From Prosopocoilus inquinatus (taxonomy: Eukaryota > Arthropoda > Insecta > Coleoptera > Lucanidae), in the NCBI GenBank assembly GCA_036172665.1, contig CM069872.1, forward strand, positions 58,762,101 to 58,826,100: a DNA stretch of 64,000 nt, written 5' to 3'. The number at the start of each line of letters is the position of its first letter. Within the stretch, counting starts at the first letter, position 1. The notes below the pieces were generated by a model that saw nothing but the letters and a program-made list of their open reading frames with translations, ran no database searches and was not told where the DNA came from. Both the position numbers and the translations under genes were made by a program. Below, one piece after another: positions 24,672-35,410 of the stretch.

Positions 24672-24868
24672 TCATCAATGCAGATGGTTGGCAAAACTAC
24701 CTATTCATCAATACAGATGGTTGGCAAAACTGCCTGGTCATCAATACAGACGGTTGGCAAAACTACCTGGTCATCAATACAGATGGTTGGCAAAACTGCC
24801 TGGTCATCAATACAGACGGTTGGCAAAACTGCCTGGTCATCAATACAAACGGTTGGCAAAACTGCGGC
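24672..24868. repeat. 33-bp minisatellite, six copies
   Basis: Units start at 24672, 24705, 24738, 24771, 24804 and 24837, each TCATCAATACAGATGGTTGG followed by CAAAACTGCCTGG with a few substitutions. The 33-bp length keeps three forward frames open, so the 11-residue peptide repeats in those frames do not show coding. There are no unique spacers, so it is not CRISPR-like. Confidence 0.95.
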
Positions 24869-25079
24869 ACCACTAAATTAATAAAAACAATTTTTCTCGA
24901 CATCATCGACAGCTGCTTAATGTAAGTGGCGCTCGTGCCTGCCAATTTTTTTACGCAAATAAATTGTTACGCTTTAAAATCCCCCCGTATAGAAAAGTTA
25001 GCAGTTCTGTACTTTTTTCAGAGGAACACGATCACGTGGTCTCCACGTTCTTATCTACAGACGGAGATTTTTTCCGATT
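24869..25079. other. Non-coding linker
   Basis: Short unique stretch between the minisatellite and a promoter-like segment. Nothing recognised. Confidence 0.4.
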
Positions 25080-25270
25080 TTTTACTCTGATTGGCCGTTG
25101 CTGACGTCATGACTTCCCTCTAGAGCGCGGAGTCTCGTGCGCGTAGAGAGTAGCCGTCTTTGACCTCGAATGACGCAGACAACCGACTCAGTCCCATTAA
25201 GAGAGACAAGACGTTCCGGATTGCAGTGTACGTGTGTTTGTTAACTTTTCAATTTAATATCAAAGTGAGG
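25080..25270 (+). promoter_or_regulatory. Promoter-like segment: CCAAT-type box, CRE, initiator
   Basis: TGATTGGCC (CCAAT box on the other strand) is followed by the palindromic CRE TGACGTCA at about 25101, a GC-richer stretch, and an arthropod initiator-like CTCAGTC at about 25188. A splice-donor-like AAAGTGAGG lies near 25265. This could be the 5' end of an unseen transcript. Each motif is short and could occur by chance. Confidence 0.28.
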
Positions 25271-25860
25271 TTATAAACATTTCGTACGAGATAACCTATT
25301 CGATTAATTCTGTCACATTAACGCAGAGCTTTTATTTATTAAGACAAACTACGGTTAGATCTGATTGCGTTTACATAGTGCAAGAGTTACCGCATTAAAA
25401 ATTTGGTACGGGTTAATTCCCGGTTACATTTCGGCGGTCACGTGTTGTATGTGCTCGGTTTAGTAAGGCGGCAACATTGCGACCCTGAAGTGATGGTCTC
25501 GAGCCGTTTGAAATTAAGGCTTTTCGTTTGGTCCTGGGCTCTGTGATTGAATTGGCTCGCCGTTTTGGTTGGTAGAGTGCCGATTTCGGCATCGTCGGCG
25601 CGGACATTACCGTTTGGCACGTTAAAATGAACACACATTCTAGTATAGTACACGGTTCCTGGAATTACATAAGCCCCATGTATCTTCTGAGTTGCTTTTG
25701 AGAAAGTCTTCACAGCGGATTAACCGCAGACTTGAGATGAAATTTGAGTTAGGTTAGGATTTTTAAGCGTGCGCCACGTTTGTAAATGACTTCTCTGTTT
25801 TGACATAGGAAACCGCTTCTCTTTTTGCTTCTTCAGTTTCTTCTGTTTTTTTTGCATACA
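25271..25860. other. Non-coding, no gene seen
   Basis: Mixed-composition unique sequence. Reverse-strand frames here have no recognisable domains. Confidence 0.4.
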
Positions 25861-25940
25861 CGCCGTGAATGTTCCATTTCTTCGAGGTCGCCACTACGAC
25901 CGCCGTGAATGTTCCATTTCCTCGAGGTCGCCACTACGAC
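25861..25940. repeat. 40-bp perfect-length tandem duplication with HSE-like core
   Basis: CGCCGTGAATGTTCCATTTC plus the following 20 bases is repeated directly at 25901 with one mismatch (CTTCGAGG to CCTCGAGG). Each copy includes GAATGTTC, a two-unit heat-shock-element arrangement (GAAnnTTC). Confidence 0.85.
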
Positions 25941-25988
25941 TCACCTGATCGTTTGTACGATAGCATTGACCGAATTTGACGCCTTCAC

Positions 25989-26068
25989 GAGAGAGAGAGA
26001 GAGAGGGCGACTCACTCCTATAAAAAAATAATCTTCCAGAAGGAAGGTGTCAGCTGTCAGCCTCAGTT
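25989..26068 (+). promoter_or_regulatory. GAGA run, TATA box and initiator in promoter-like order
   Basis: A GAGA run (25989-26005) is followed by TATAAAAA at 26019 and a TCAGCT initiator-like site at 26050. Another initiator-like TCAGTT is at 26063. TTCCAGAA at 26034 is a further two-unit HSE. With the HSE-like pair at 25861-25940, the order resembles insect heat-shock promoters. No protein-coding frame follows closely, so it may drive a non-coding RNA or be coincidental. Confidence 0.3.
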
Positions 26069-27198
26069 CATTCTAGCCAACTGTTTGTTTTAAATATTTG
26101 ATTACGTACATCGTATGGTCACGTGGGAAACTAGATTAAATGAAGACCCGCTGTAATGAATAATAAATAAATAAATGACGGATACACATGAGAAAATTCT
26201 CGAACCGAATTGATTTGATTGTAACGTGCCGCGCCGTGATAGTTGTTTTTATTACTTTTGCATGCATTAAAAGTGGTGTAGTTACAGTTTGACTTCGTCA
26301 ATATTTTACGTCGGCCGAAGTGATTTTTCATGTTGAAAGCCTTCGGTGGGTATCGATCATCCGTCCAATTTACTAATAAATTCATGAACGTTTGCGGCGG
26401 CGTCATGATATTTTATTAGCGGCTGATTTTATAATATCTATTTAATCCCGCGTGTATGTATCACTCGTAACACACGTAACTAACTGCGCATACAGTACAA
26501 GGACGTTATTTTGAATATTGCCCGCCCGCCCCCACCCCGCCCCGATTTGATTAAATGCGATTATTACAAGCGCGCTCTGTTTTCGTATCACTCTCTCTCC
26601 CCCTATTCCTCGAAGATTGACATAAATCTTGATATGAACGCCTTTTGAAATCAATGCCGGGTATGAATATCAAGCACTGTTTTATCAAGATGGTGGGGAG
26701 GAGTGCGGGGGTGAAATCAAAAATCCATCGCCCCTCACGGATACCTACCCCACTTGTACATGGCGCAAGTCAAATATTTATACAACGGCAACACTAACTT
26801 ACTTAAACAACCTAATGGTGGTGGTTGGATGTCGTCGACGATTTCTTTTTTCCGTAACACCTATTGTGCGGGGTTGTACTTTTAGTATGGGGCGATGGGG
26901 CGTGTGCCCGGTTCACTACGGTTAGTCATCGTATCATACGAAAGCGTAATGTAAAAAATAAACTTTCGTGATTGCGTTTCTGTGACGCATTGTCAAAACA
27001 TGCTACACTACCCTCGGGGTGAACACACACGCCCCCTTATCAACGGCCGATCTTAAATAACTAGGACGTCAAATACGCATCTGATACGGGTGAATTATTA
27101 GATGCGTTTTCCTTTTTTTTTTATTTTTTTTAATACCTTGCTGAAATTACGAAACGATATTTCACTTATTTTCTTGCTTTTCTTAATTGGAACGACTC

Positions 27199-27199
<1 letters not shown>
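26069..27199. other. Non-coding, no gene seen
   Basis: Mixed unique sequence with a C-rich patch near 26520-26545 and G-rich patches near 26695 and 26890. Nothing recognised. Confidence 0.45.
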
Positions 27200-27229
<30 letters not shown>

Positions 27230-27264
27230 TCCATCCATCCATCCTTCCTTCCTTCCTTCCTTCT
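27200..27264. repeat. Compound microsatellite (TTTC)n(CATC)n(CTTC)n
   Basis: About eight TTTC units, three to four CATC units and about five CTTC units in direct succession. Confidence 0.95.
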
Positions 27265-29007
27265 CACAGCCTTTCTCCTCCGGCACCGGCCCGCCCCCTC
27301 CTCCTCCCGGCGTTTACAGAAATTACATGTTGTTAGGAAAATTCGATATGCACGACACATTTCGCTGGATTATTTAATAGCTTAATAACACGTTATGTGT
27401 GTCAACATAACTAATTACGTGTTTGCGGCCGTATTCGAAAATAGGAAACGCTCTGCCCCAGATTATTTATTAATTCAGAGCCCCAAGAAAACGTTCCATT
27501 TACTTCGGACAGAGGTCAGACAGAGTGTTATTTGCAATAATTAGTTCGGAAGAGGGTGGGTTGGGTTAGTAGCCTTAACAGGAAACATAAGGGGTCGTTC
27601 GCGAAAGCAGTTTGTAGGAATTTAAGTAACCCTGGATTTTTTTTTTAATCTAAATCCCCTTAGCACCTTCTGCTAGCAAAATTATTTAATAAACGTCGAG
27701 TAAGAGACGTTCAATATTTCGTTTCAACTGATGCGTAACTGCATAGATTACCGAATACTGTCTGTATTCTTTCTGTTTGAATTACATCTTCCATTTTCAG
27801 TTTGTATGTATAATATATATCACATATAATATCATTTTAAGGCGACTTGAGACTTAGCTACATGAACAACTTCTCCGTGTTCTTTTTTTAATATATGTTA
27901 TGTTTAAAAAAATAATTGTTAGCACTATCTTGTCTGATGAAATTTGTGCACTGTAAAATATATAACCGACGTCTCTCTGTGGGTACAAAAAAAAAATGGG
28001 TGGGGGGGGGGGAGCTTTGTAAATTATGTTTGTGGTGTACCGGGTTAAGGAGATTCCATCACAAAAGCAATACCAAAGTTATCCATCCGAGCTGTGGCCG
28101 AACCGCGTAACAAGTAAAACCTACCCCCCCATTCATATTAGATCAAAGCCTGAGAGCTAGACTGCAGGAGAACCACCTGAATTTTGCATTAGTCAAACAA
28201 GTCTAATCTGCCGGGTCGTTTAGCCTCGGCGCCTCCTACTCAATTATTTGCCGATCAGTTTCTACAGTTTCGTCAAACTTTCGCGAAGCATTTGACAAAC
28301 TCCAAAACCGCTTCGAGTGGGACTCGGGGAAGAACCGATGCGTGTCCGCGTCCACACATCGCAGCGGCGGAATTAATCTCCCCCCCTCCCCACCACCACC
28401 GCCGCCCTCGCGAGATTTTACACCGGGCGGTTTATATTTATAAACGGGGGGTGGAGGAGGGAATGATGCAGCCGCGCTCATCTCGAGAGCAAACAAACGG
28501 GGTGGCTTCGAAACAATGCAGTTCGGGGAAACAATGGATGCACGAGGCATTGCGACCCATGAATTTCACACCTCGACGTTCAACAAAAGACCAAGAATAA
28601 TAGATAAGTGTGAAGTGAACAAATCCCGTGTCAACTTTATTATTAAATTGAGTAGCTCGCTATTAATTTCACACGTCTTGTTTGGGCTAGGAAACTACCG
28701 CGCTGCAATTAATTCCTTAAGATATAATTAGTAAAATAAGTTTGTTTTTTTTTAAATCTTGCTTGTGGAATCAAAATGGCGGGCGTTGGTTAGTAAAACA
28801 AATGTCAAACTAACTTTACGTTAGAAAGATTTGTGCTGAGGACGAAGCTGAGACAACTTGGTGAGTTTCAGTCCTCCAGACGCCGCATTAAAACCGATGA
28901 AATGTCGGAAACCTCCCCGAGGTTCCTTACAAGAACTCAAAACTGTGTTCCGGCCACTGGACGAATACGTTGCGAAACGTGCCAAAACCCCTCCAAACAC
29001 TAACGAG
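27265..29007. other. Non-coding, no gene seen
   Basis: Mixed sequence with a G-run near 28007 and a C/CCACC-rich patch near 28380-28412. No supportable gene or repeat family. Confidence 0.45.
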
Positions 29008-29085
29008 GCGTTGGCACCATAAAACACACAAAGGCGTTGGCACCATAAAACACACATAGGCGTTGACACCATAAAACCATAAAGC
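29008..29085. repeat. 26-bp minisatellite, three copies
   Basis: GCGTTGGCACCATAAAACAC recurs at 29008, 29034 and 29060 (the last with GTTGACACC). It lies inside a long minus-strand open frame, where it breaks any plausible protein pattern. Confidence 0.85.
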
Positions 29086-29579
29086 ACCTGACATGTTGCG
29101 GACACGTCGCAAATTAATAAAGCCAAAACTAGTCATTACCCTAATGTACGACGAAGGAGGGGTTTGCACGAATCGAAAACATCGTGACAGCATCAAGTAC
29201 CAACAGCGTAAAAGCTGACGTAAGGAAGACCAATCGCATGAAATGTCAAAAGGCGAACGCAATTTAATCTCTCCGCCGTACAAGGAAAAAAATCTCAATA
29301 CAAGACCCTCGTTCAACAAAATCAATGATCTTCTGAAAATTTCCTTCAAATCCTCAAACTCATTTTTCATTTTTTCAAAGCAAGCTCGAGCCAGAATTCC
29401 CTCTCACCCCCAACCTTAATCCTCCAACAATTAGTGAAAGTATTACGTTTATTTAATCCTAAACTCTTCCAACTCATGAATCGAAGTCGGAAATTAAAGC
29501 TCGCAAGTAATTCGCAGGACCGAATATGGCAATAAAATGCATGAAGTATAGACATGGCGTGTTTCAAGGACTCTGCAAG
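29086..29579. other. Non-coding, no gene seen
   Basis: A minus-strand open frame of about 147 codons spans part of this stretch and the minisatellite. It shows no domain I recognise and is not called. Confidence 0.4.
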
Positions 29580-30375
29580 TGGGCACTCAAAGAGGAAATA
29601 GATGTCTAGATTGTATAAACAATGCCGGAGCCAGTGAACCCTCTTGATCGTACGAACACGTGCATTTTAAGAGAAGCCGCGCCCGCTTCGGCCATTCAAG
29701 TAACATTTGGCGTAACAACAAGAGACGGCAAGTGGATCACAAAGGCGGTGTGCGTTTATTCTCGCAACTAGCAAGCACGTGTTTACACTTAAAGAGGTAA
29801 TAAATGTTTAGATTGCGTAAAAACAAAGCTGATTGACATTTACGACTTACAGCGGTAACTTTTGATCGTACGAACACGTGCGTTTTAAGAGAAACCGCGC
29901 CTCCTTCGGCCATTTAAGTAACACTCGGCGTACCAACAAGAGGCGGCAAGTGGATCACAAAGGCGGTGTGCGTTTATTCTCGCAACTAGCAAGCACGTGT
30001 TTACACTTAAAGTAAGTGGAAATAAATGTTTAGATTGCGTAAAAACAAAGCCGGAGCTGATTGACATTTACGACTTACGGCGGTAACTTTTGATCGTACG
30101 AACACGTGCGTTTTAAGAGAAACCGCGCCTCCTTCGGCCATTTAAGTAACATTCGGCGTAACAACAAGTGGCGGCAAGTGGATCACAAAAGCGGTGTGCG
30201 TCTATTTTCGCAATAAGCAAGCAGGTGTTTACACTGAAAGTGGAAATAAAACGTTTACAACGTATAGACAAAGAAACAAGAGGCGGCAAGTCGATCACAA
30301 AGGCGGTGAGTGCGTTAATTTTTGCAACAAGCAAGCAGGTGTTTACTATTGAAGAGTGGCAGAGTATCTTCACTT
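29580..30375. repeat. Tandem array, ~220-bp unit, three copies plus a truncated fourth
   Basis: GATCGTACGAACACGTGC starts at 29646, 29874 and 30092 (spacings 228 and 218). It is followed in each copy by TTTTAAGAGAA-CCGCGCC, TTCGGCCATT, GGCAAGTGGATCACAAA and CACGTGTTTACACTTAAAG or a variant. A partial copy begins near 30277. The unit holds CACGTG palindromes. Confidence 0.92.
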
Positions 30376-30399
30376 CCCGGTTCCTCTGGCTACTAAATT

Positions 30400-30900
30400 A
30401 TAATAGTTTTATGTTTATTCTGTCTACGTGTAAACTGAGTGGCTAATAAACTCTATTATTATTACTAAGTCGTAAATCGTGCCCGTAAATGGCAAATTGA
30501 TATTTCGCGCGCACTATTTTGATTACCGTGCCGCGGACACGCAATAAGATGATTGAATAATGTGTCAACCGCGTCGGTTTAAATGAGAAAGGGAATAGTA
30601 GTTAAAGAATGCGCGTCTTTGCATTTCTCAGGGATAATTTGCGCGTATGCAGACAGACGAAATAGAATATATATGTATACATATGCAATATGGTGAGAAG
30701 GCAACCAAAAACAAACATCAAGAGAATCACTTTTATATTCTACGTTAGCAAAACAGTACTCATTTATAAATAAATTATAAGTAGATTGTATTCAAATACC
30801 TTTCAACAATTATTCTAGATTAGGTAATTGGCGCCCAATCTGGTGTCACGAAAACATCACGGCAATACTAAATTTACTAATTGGCGCCCAACATGGAGCC
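30400..30900 (+). mobile_element. Possible LTR-retrotransposon remnant with duplicated PBS-like site
   Basis: TGGCGCCCAATC at 30829 and TGGCGCCCAACATGGAGCC at 30882 resemble tRNA primer-binding sites that follow the 5' LTR of retroviral-type elements. A polyadenylation-like AATAAA near 30446 lies upstream. No matching second LTR, TG...CA boundary pair or gag/pol frame was found, so at most this is a remnant. Confidence 0.3.
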
Positions 30901-32569
30901 ACAAAAAATTTAATCCAAGTTTGAATCCTGTGATCTGCGATTCTAATTCGCTTGCAAAAAATTGTGTTTTCTTAGTTAAAGTTAAACGGAACTTTAAATT
31001 GCTAAAGCGTATATAGCCGGGTGTATTGTGTTTCGTGTCTCGCTCGATCGCAGAGCTCGCATTCGTGCGAGCGCAATGACATGAAACTCATTTTTGAAAA
31101 TGTAACAACGGCGATTGCCCCTTTTTTTATCGTTAAACTCATTAGAATGCTGATAAACACGTAGCGTTACGCGCACGAATATTAAATTACACGTGCTTTT
31201 ACAGATAATCCACTTATTTTGCACAATCGCCGGCCCCGCAGATAAAGCGTTTACGCGATACATTTTCGTATAATGCGTTAAAATAATTAATTTACGACGG
31301 CGGAACGTGTTAAAACTCTGAAAGGGGCGGCCCGACCGCTAAAAATTACGGGCGCAAGTGGTTTGGATTGGCTTGGTAAGGTTATGAGGGTTGGTGGTGA
31401 AGAATTTGCACTTGAATTTTCAGGGGGCGTCGCCGCGCCGCGCCGCGTCGTCACGTTACTCGGTTGTTGTTTTTTTTTTTGTAATTTTTCGTGTTACGCG
31501 CCATGCAAATGTTTTGTAACTCGCATATACATACATCAAAATATACAGTGAGTGACCCCTCGCGAAATGATTAAAAATTAGTTTGATTTACGGCGTCAAA
31601 ACAAACAAGCTGTTTACGGGGGGCTAAAAAATCTGCGGGGTCAGCGTTATTGCGTTATTTTTTCTGCTTATTTCGACGGCCGTAAATTCGGGCGGCCCTC
31701 CGGACATAAATATTCATAAAATATAAATTTCGAAAGTTAACACCGTGTAGAATATACATATAAGTATTAAATTTTGTTTTTCCGTGTAAAACGGACGCAC
31801 GCATTTCATGCGGCGGCGGGGGGCCGAGGGGGGTTGGTGGTCAAAGTTATGGCCGCCCTAATGAATTATGGGTAATGACCAGTGTCCACTTATAATGTGT
31901 TTCCCTCGAAAGCTCGTTAATGTAAATGCTTCCACCGCCACCGCCGCCGCCGTCCCTGCTGCAGCGAAACGGCCTGGATTTGCTTTTCGTTAATTTCGTG
32001 CCCAGTTTTTCACGAGGTCACATTAAGAGTAACGAATTTTCCATTAGCATTAGATGCCAGGAACTAATTTGGGCGTTAGTGCTTTTCGTTTTAAATTTCG
32101 CTTTTCATTTTTTTTTTCTGGCGAGCGATTATGGTCGAAATTGCATCCACCGGAACCTCAAACAAACAAAATTAAATGCAAGAATAAAACATCAACGTAC
32201 AACAACTACTACAGAATTAGAATTATTTTTTAAGTGTGTATGTGCCCTTAATTGTTTGAGACCTTGAACGCTTGCTCCTCTTTAAATATTATTATCATTA
32301 TCTTTCTCTGTTCCGGAAATATTATTGATCATCAATGTCTATCTTAATCTTGTGGTGGCAGCCAATCTTGCGGTACATTGTACTGCAATTTTTTTCCGCA
32401 CACTCAGTTATTTGTTTTAAGTTATGTATTCTTTCATAATACTGCCACGATTAGATTCTTCAAAAAAAAAACAATTTAAAAATTACGCCTAATCAGTACG
32501 TAATCACTCTGGGAAAAAGAAGCCGACGTGCGGGTTATGAAACTGAAACGTGAGCATTGCAAGTACTTT
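30901..32569. other. Non-coding, no gene seen
   Basis: AT-rich with GC-rich runs near 31425-31450 and 31810-31830 and a CCGCCGCC run near 31935. The 113-codon frame starting with poly-Pro at 31926 is not supported as a gene. Confidence 0.45.
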
Positions 32570-33222
32570 CGCACACTCAGGGTTATTTAGCCGCCTTGTT
32601 AAGCAAGCAAATTTTGGTAAAAAAAAAATAGTATAAATAGTCCGAGTCGACTTTGGAACTTCTCTCGTTATTATGATTCACCTTGAAGAGGCGTCGCCGT
32701 CTCCCACCCCGATGGATGTCGCGGCGCTGGATCTTAGTCGTTGATCCGATTCACTCTGAAGAGGCTGTGCCGCCATCTTCTACCTCTGATGGACGTCGTC
32801 ACCGTCAGCCCCTGGATCTTAATCACATCGCGTCAACTCTGGACGTTTAATCACATCGCCGTCAGCTCTGGACGTTTAATCACGTCGCCGTCGGCCCTCG
32901 ACTTAACATCCAACTTCTGTCGTTGCTTCGCCGCTAGAGCCGGTTAATCGAACACCCTGGAGAAGCCGTCGACAAGTCACAGCGAAACACCTCAAGGCCA
33001 TCAAACTCCCTAAGACGGCGCCTTAGTGCGTCTACCCTATGCGACCCCCTGCACCGCCTGCGTCGGGGGCGGACGGGAACTCTGGATTGGCAGAAGAACC
33101 CCAGAAGATTAATTTAAATCAAACCTAAATAAAAAGGTACATTTTTTTAATTCGATTGTTCAAGAACTCTACCTACGCCCCTACAACCCCGCAAGCTTCT
33201 GCGTGACATGGCGAAGGCGCAG
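32570..33222 (+). mobile_element. Possible solo or 5' LTR
   Basis: The order is LTR-like: TATAAATA at 32632, a GC-richer region, AATAAA at 33128, then GTGACA directly followed by TGGCGAAGGCGC at 33209, which resembles an insect Ty3/Gypsy-type LTR end and primer-binding site. No partner LTR or coding region was seen, and the 5' boundary is not defined. Confidence 0.33.
32670..32945. repeat. Short tandem repeats within the LTR-like segment
   Basis: A ~75-bp unit (GATTCAC-TTGAAGAGGC...CTGGATCTTA) occurs at about 32673 and 32747. It is followed by three ~29-bp units of TTAATCACATCGCCGTCAGC and variants from about 32817. Confidence 0.75.
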
Positions 33223-34724
33223 AAGACTAAGTATCTAGCGACAGTGAATTTAAAGAAAAATAATAAATTTAAGAAAAATATCAGATTGTTACTATGGAAT
33301 GACAGACCATCAAGAATAGAATCTCAGAGAGACCAACCATAATAAGTAGAAGACTGAAAATTTGACGGCACGTCTTTTATACTAACGCGAACAGGTATTA
33401 TACATTTACAGCTACATCCCCAGAAAAATGAATAACACAGAAAACAGATCAACAGAAAAGTTTAAATCAAATAGAAACAGTTTGGTCCTAAGATTGATCC
33501 CTGAGGTACAACCGGACGAGAAGACAGGAACATGCTCTTAATTTGTGACGATTTTCTACTCTTGTACTCTTGCAAACATATTTTCCTAGACTTTCCAGAC
33601 TTCGTAGCAAACAAGGACTTGCAAATTTTTAGAAATCGTCGCCCTCTTCTTAACTTAACTCCGCGAAAAGTCAAGATTTCAAACCGTGAGGCGTTAAAAC
33701 CCTCAAAATACGCAAGCGCCAGCATCGGTATGAAAGAAAACAAAAACAAAAATTGCACAAAAATCTAGAGAAACAAAAAATTTTTAAAAAAAAAACGAAA
33801 GCAAAACGAGCGACTTAATAAAATTTTTAATTAATTTGTATGTGAAAGGAATTAACTAATAAGTCGGAGTGCTTGCATCAGGGTACACCATTAACTTTGA
33901 GGGGCGGGGGGAGGAGAGGGACTGGATTAATATTGTTGCGGGGCCCCCCAAATACCCCCAAATTATAAGCGTGGAAAATTATTCTCATTCTTTTTACAAG
34001 TAAAAAAATCAATTTTGGCAAAAAGAAATTTAAGAAAGAGAAAATTGTTTAAAAAATGTACGTCTTCTCCTGCAGATGGCGCTGTTTACTAAAACGCTCA
34101 AAATTGGTAACGTAATGGAATAAGTTTGGATCAATTTCGGTTGAGAACCTCAATATTTATGTTTTTTTTTTTTGGGGAAATACTTCTACTTTTTGTTTCA
34201 AAAATTAGGGACACGAATAGTGCAAATTTTACAACAGGTGGCGCAATAGTTTGCGTTGTGATGGTGGTGAGAGCAAAGCAAGACTTGTCTTCACTATTAC
34301 TTTGTTCAATTTTTTTTTTTTACTTAGACTAAACCACGCAGACTAATCGATTTCCATATGCCGAAGTGATTTAATCAATCAATAAATAAGACCACTTGGA
34401 AAAACGCTGTACAATGCAGACTGTCAGATTGTCATTGCGCTGCCGGGGGCACTTTTAACGAAGAACGTTTCAAAATAAATAAATCAAGCAAACCGCTGGA
34501 AAGCAGGTTGACAAGTTTCACGATGAATTAAAGACTAGCGCACCATCGTTTCAGGGGCGAATAAGGAGACTTACAGGTTTCTAAATGATTCACGCAGGAA
34601 TCGACGTTTGGTATTCCGTCGAGAATCATGATGAAACACGATGCAAAGTGTACTTAACGCGCTTAATGTTTGTGGGAATACGAAAACCAAACATATTTAA
34701 TTTTATAATGGACTGGATTTGAAA
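33223..34724. other. Non-coding, no gene seen
   Basis: AT-rich, with a G-rich patch at about 33900-33920. Two short CTCF-like words (AGATGGCGCT near 34075 and AGGTGGCGC near 34236) are noted. No gene. Confidence 0.45.
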
Positions 34725-35410
34725 GGGGAATGGAATCTGATCCTCGTGTTCACTTTGGGGTTAAGGGGGCAATTCTTCCTAAGGGAAGGGAAGTTTGGAT
34801 GTGACCATCGAAAGAAACTGTTGGGATTAAATGGGAGGAAGCTCTCCATCTCAAATCAGACACAAAAAAAAACTTACCATTCCAAAAGTTTCGGAAAGAG
34901 AGCAATCCTCAAATGGATGGAAGTTTGGATTGCACCATCGAAAGAGACTGTTGGCAGCAAACTCTCGGATCACAACTCCTAATCAGACGCCAAGTAATTA
35001 ACCATTCCAAAAGTTCATGGTCCATGGGAAGTCGGGATAGCACCATCGAAAGAGACTTTTGGCAGCAAACTTGAAGCTTACAACTTCTAACCAAACACCA
35101 AGGAACTTGCCGTTCCAAAAGTTCATGGTCTACATTTTGGAAAGGAAGTTAATCCTTCAAGGGAAGGAAGTTTGGATGGCACCATCGAAAGAGACTGTCG
35201 CCAGTAACACAACTTCTAACCAGACACCAAGGAACTTGCCGTTCCAAAAAGTTCATGGTCTGCATTTTGGAAATGGAGCTAATCCTCCAAGGAAATGAAG
35301 TTTGGATGGCACCTATCGAAAGAAACTATCGGCTGTAAACTCTAAGCTAACCACTCCTAATCAGACGTCAATAAGCTTCCCACTCCAGAAGTTTATGGCA
35401 GAAGGGACAC
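34725..35410. repeat. Tandem array, ~130-bp unit, five copies
   Basis: GTTTGGAT(G/T)GCACC or a variant occurs at about 34793, 34923, 35031, 35170 and 35300. It is followed by ATCGAAAGAGACT, AACTTCTAACCAGAC-CCAA and CCATTCCAAAAGTT. Copies differ by small indels. Confidence 0.88.

Noticed and set aside
24672..24868. Regular 33-bp repeats that might suggest CRISPR
   Set aside because: Units are contiguous with no unique spacers, and the genome is eukaryotic. It is a minisatellite.
28927..29370. Minus-strand frame of 147 codons
   Set aside because: It crosses the 26-bp minisatellite, has no recognisable domain, and no splice or promoter support.
31926..32267. Forward frame of 113 codons starting with poly-Pro
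   Set aside because: The Pro run comes from a CCGCCGCC simple repeat; nothing recognisable follows.
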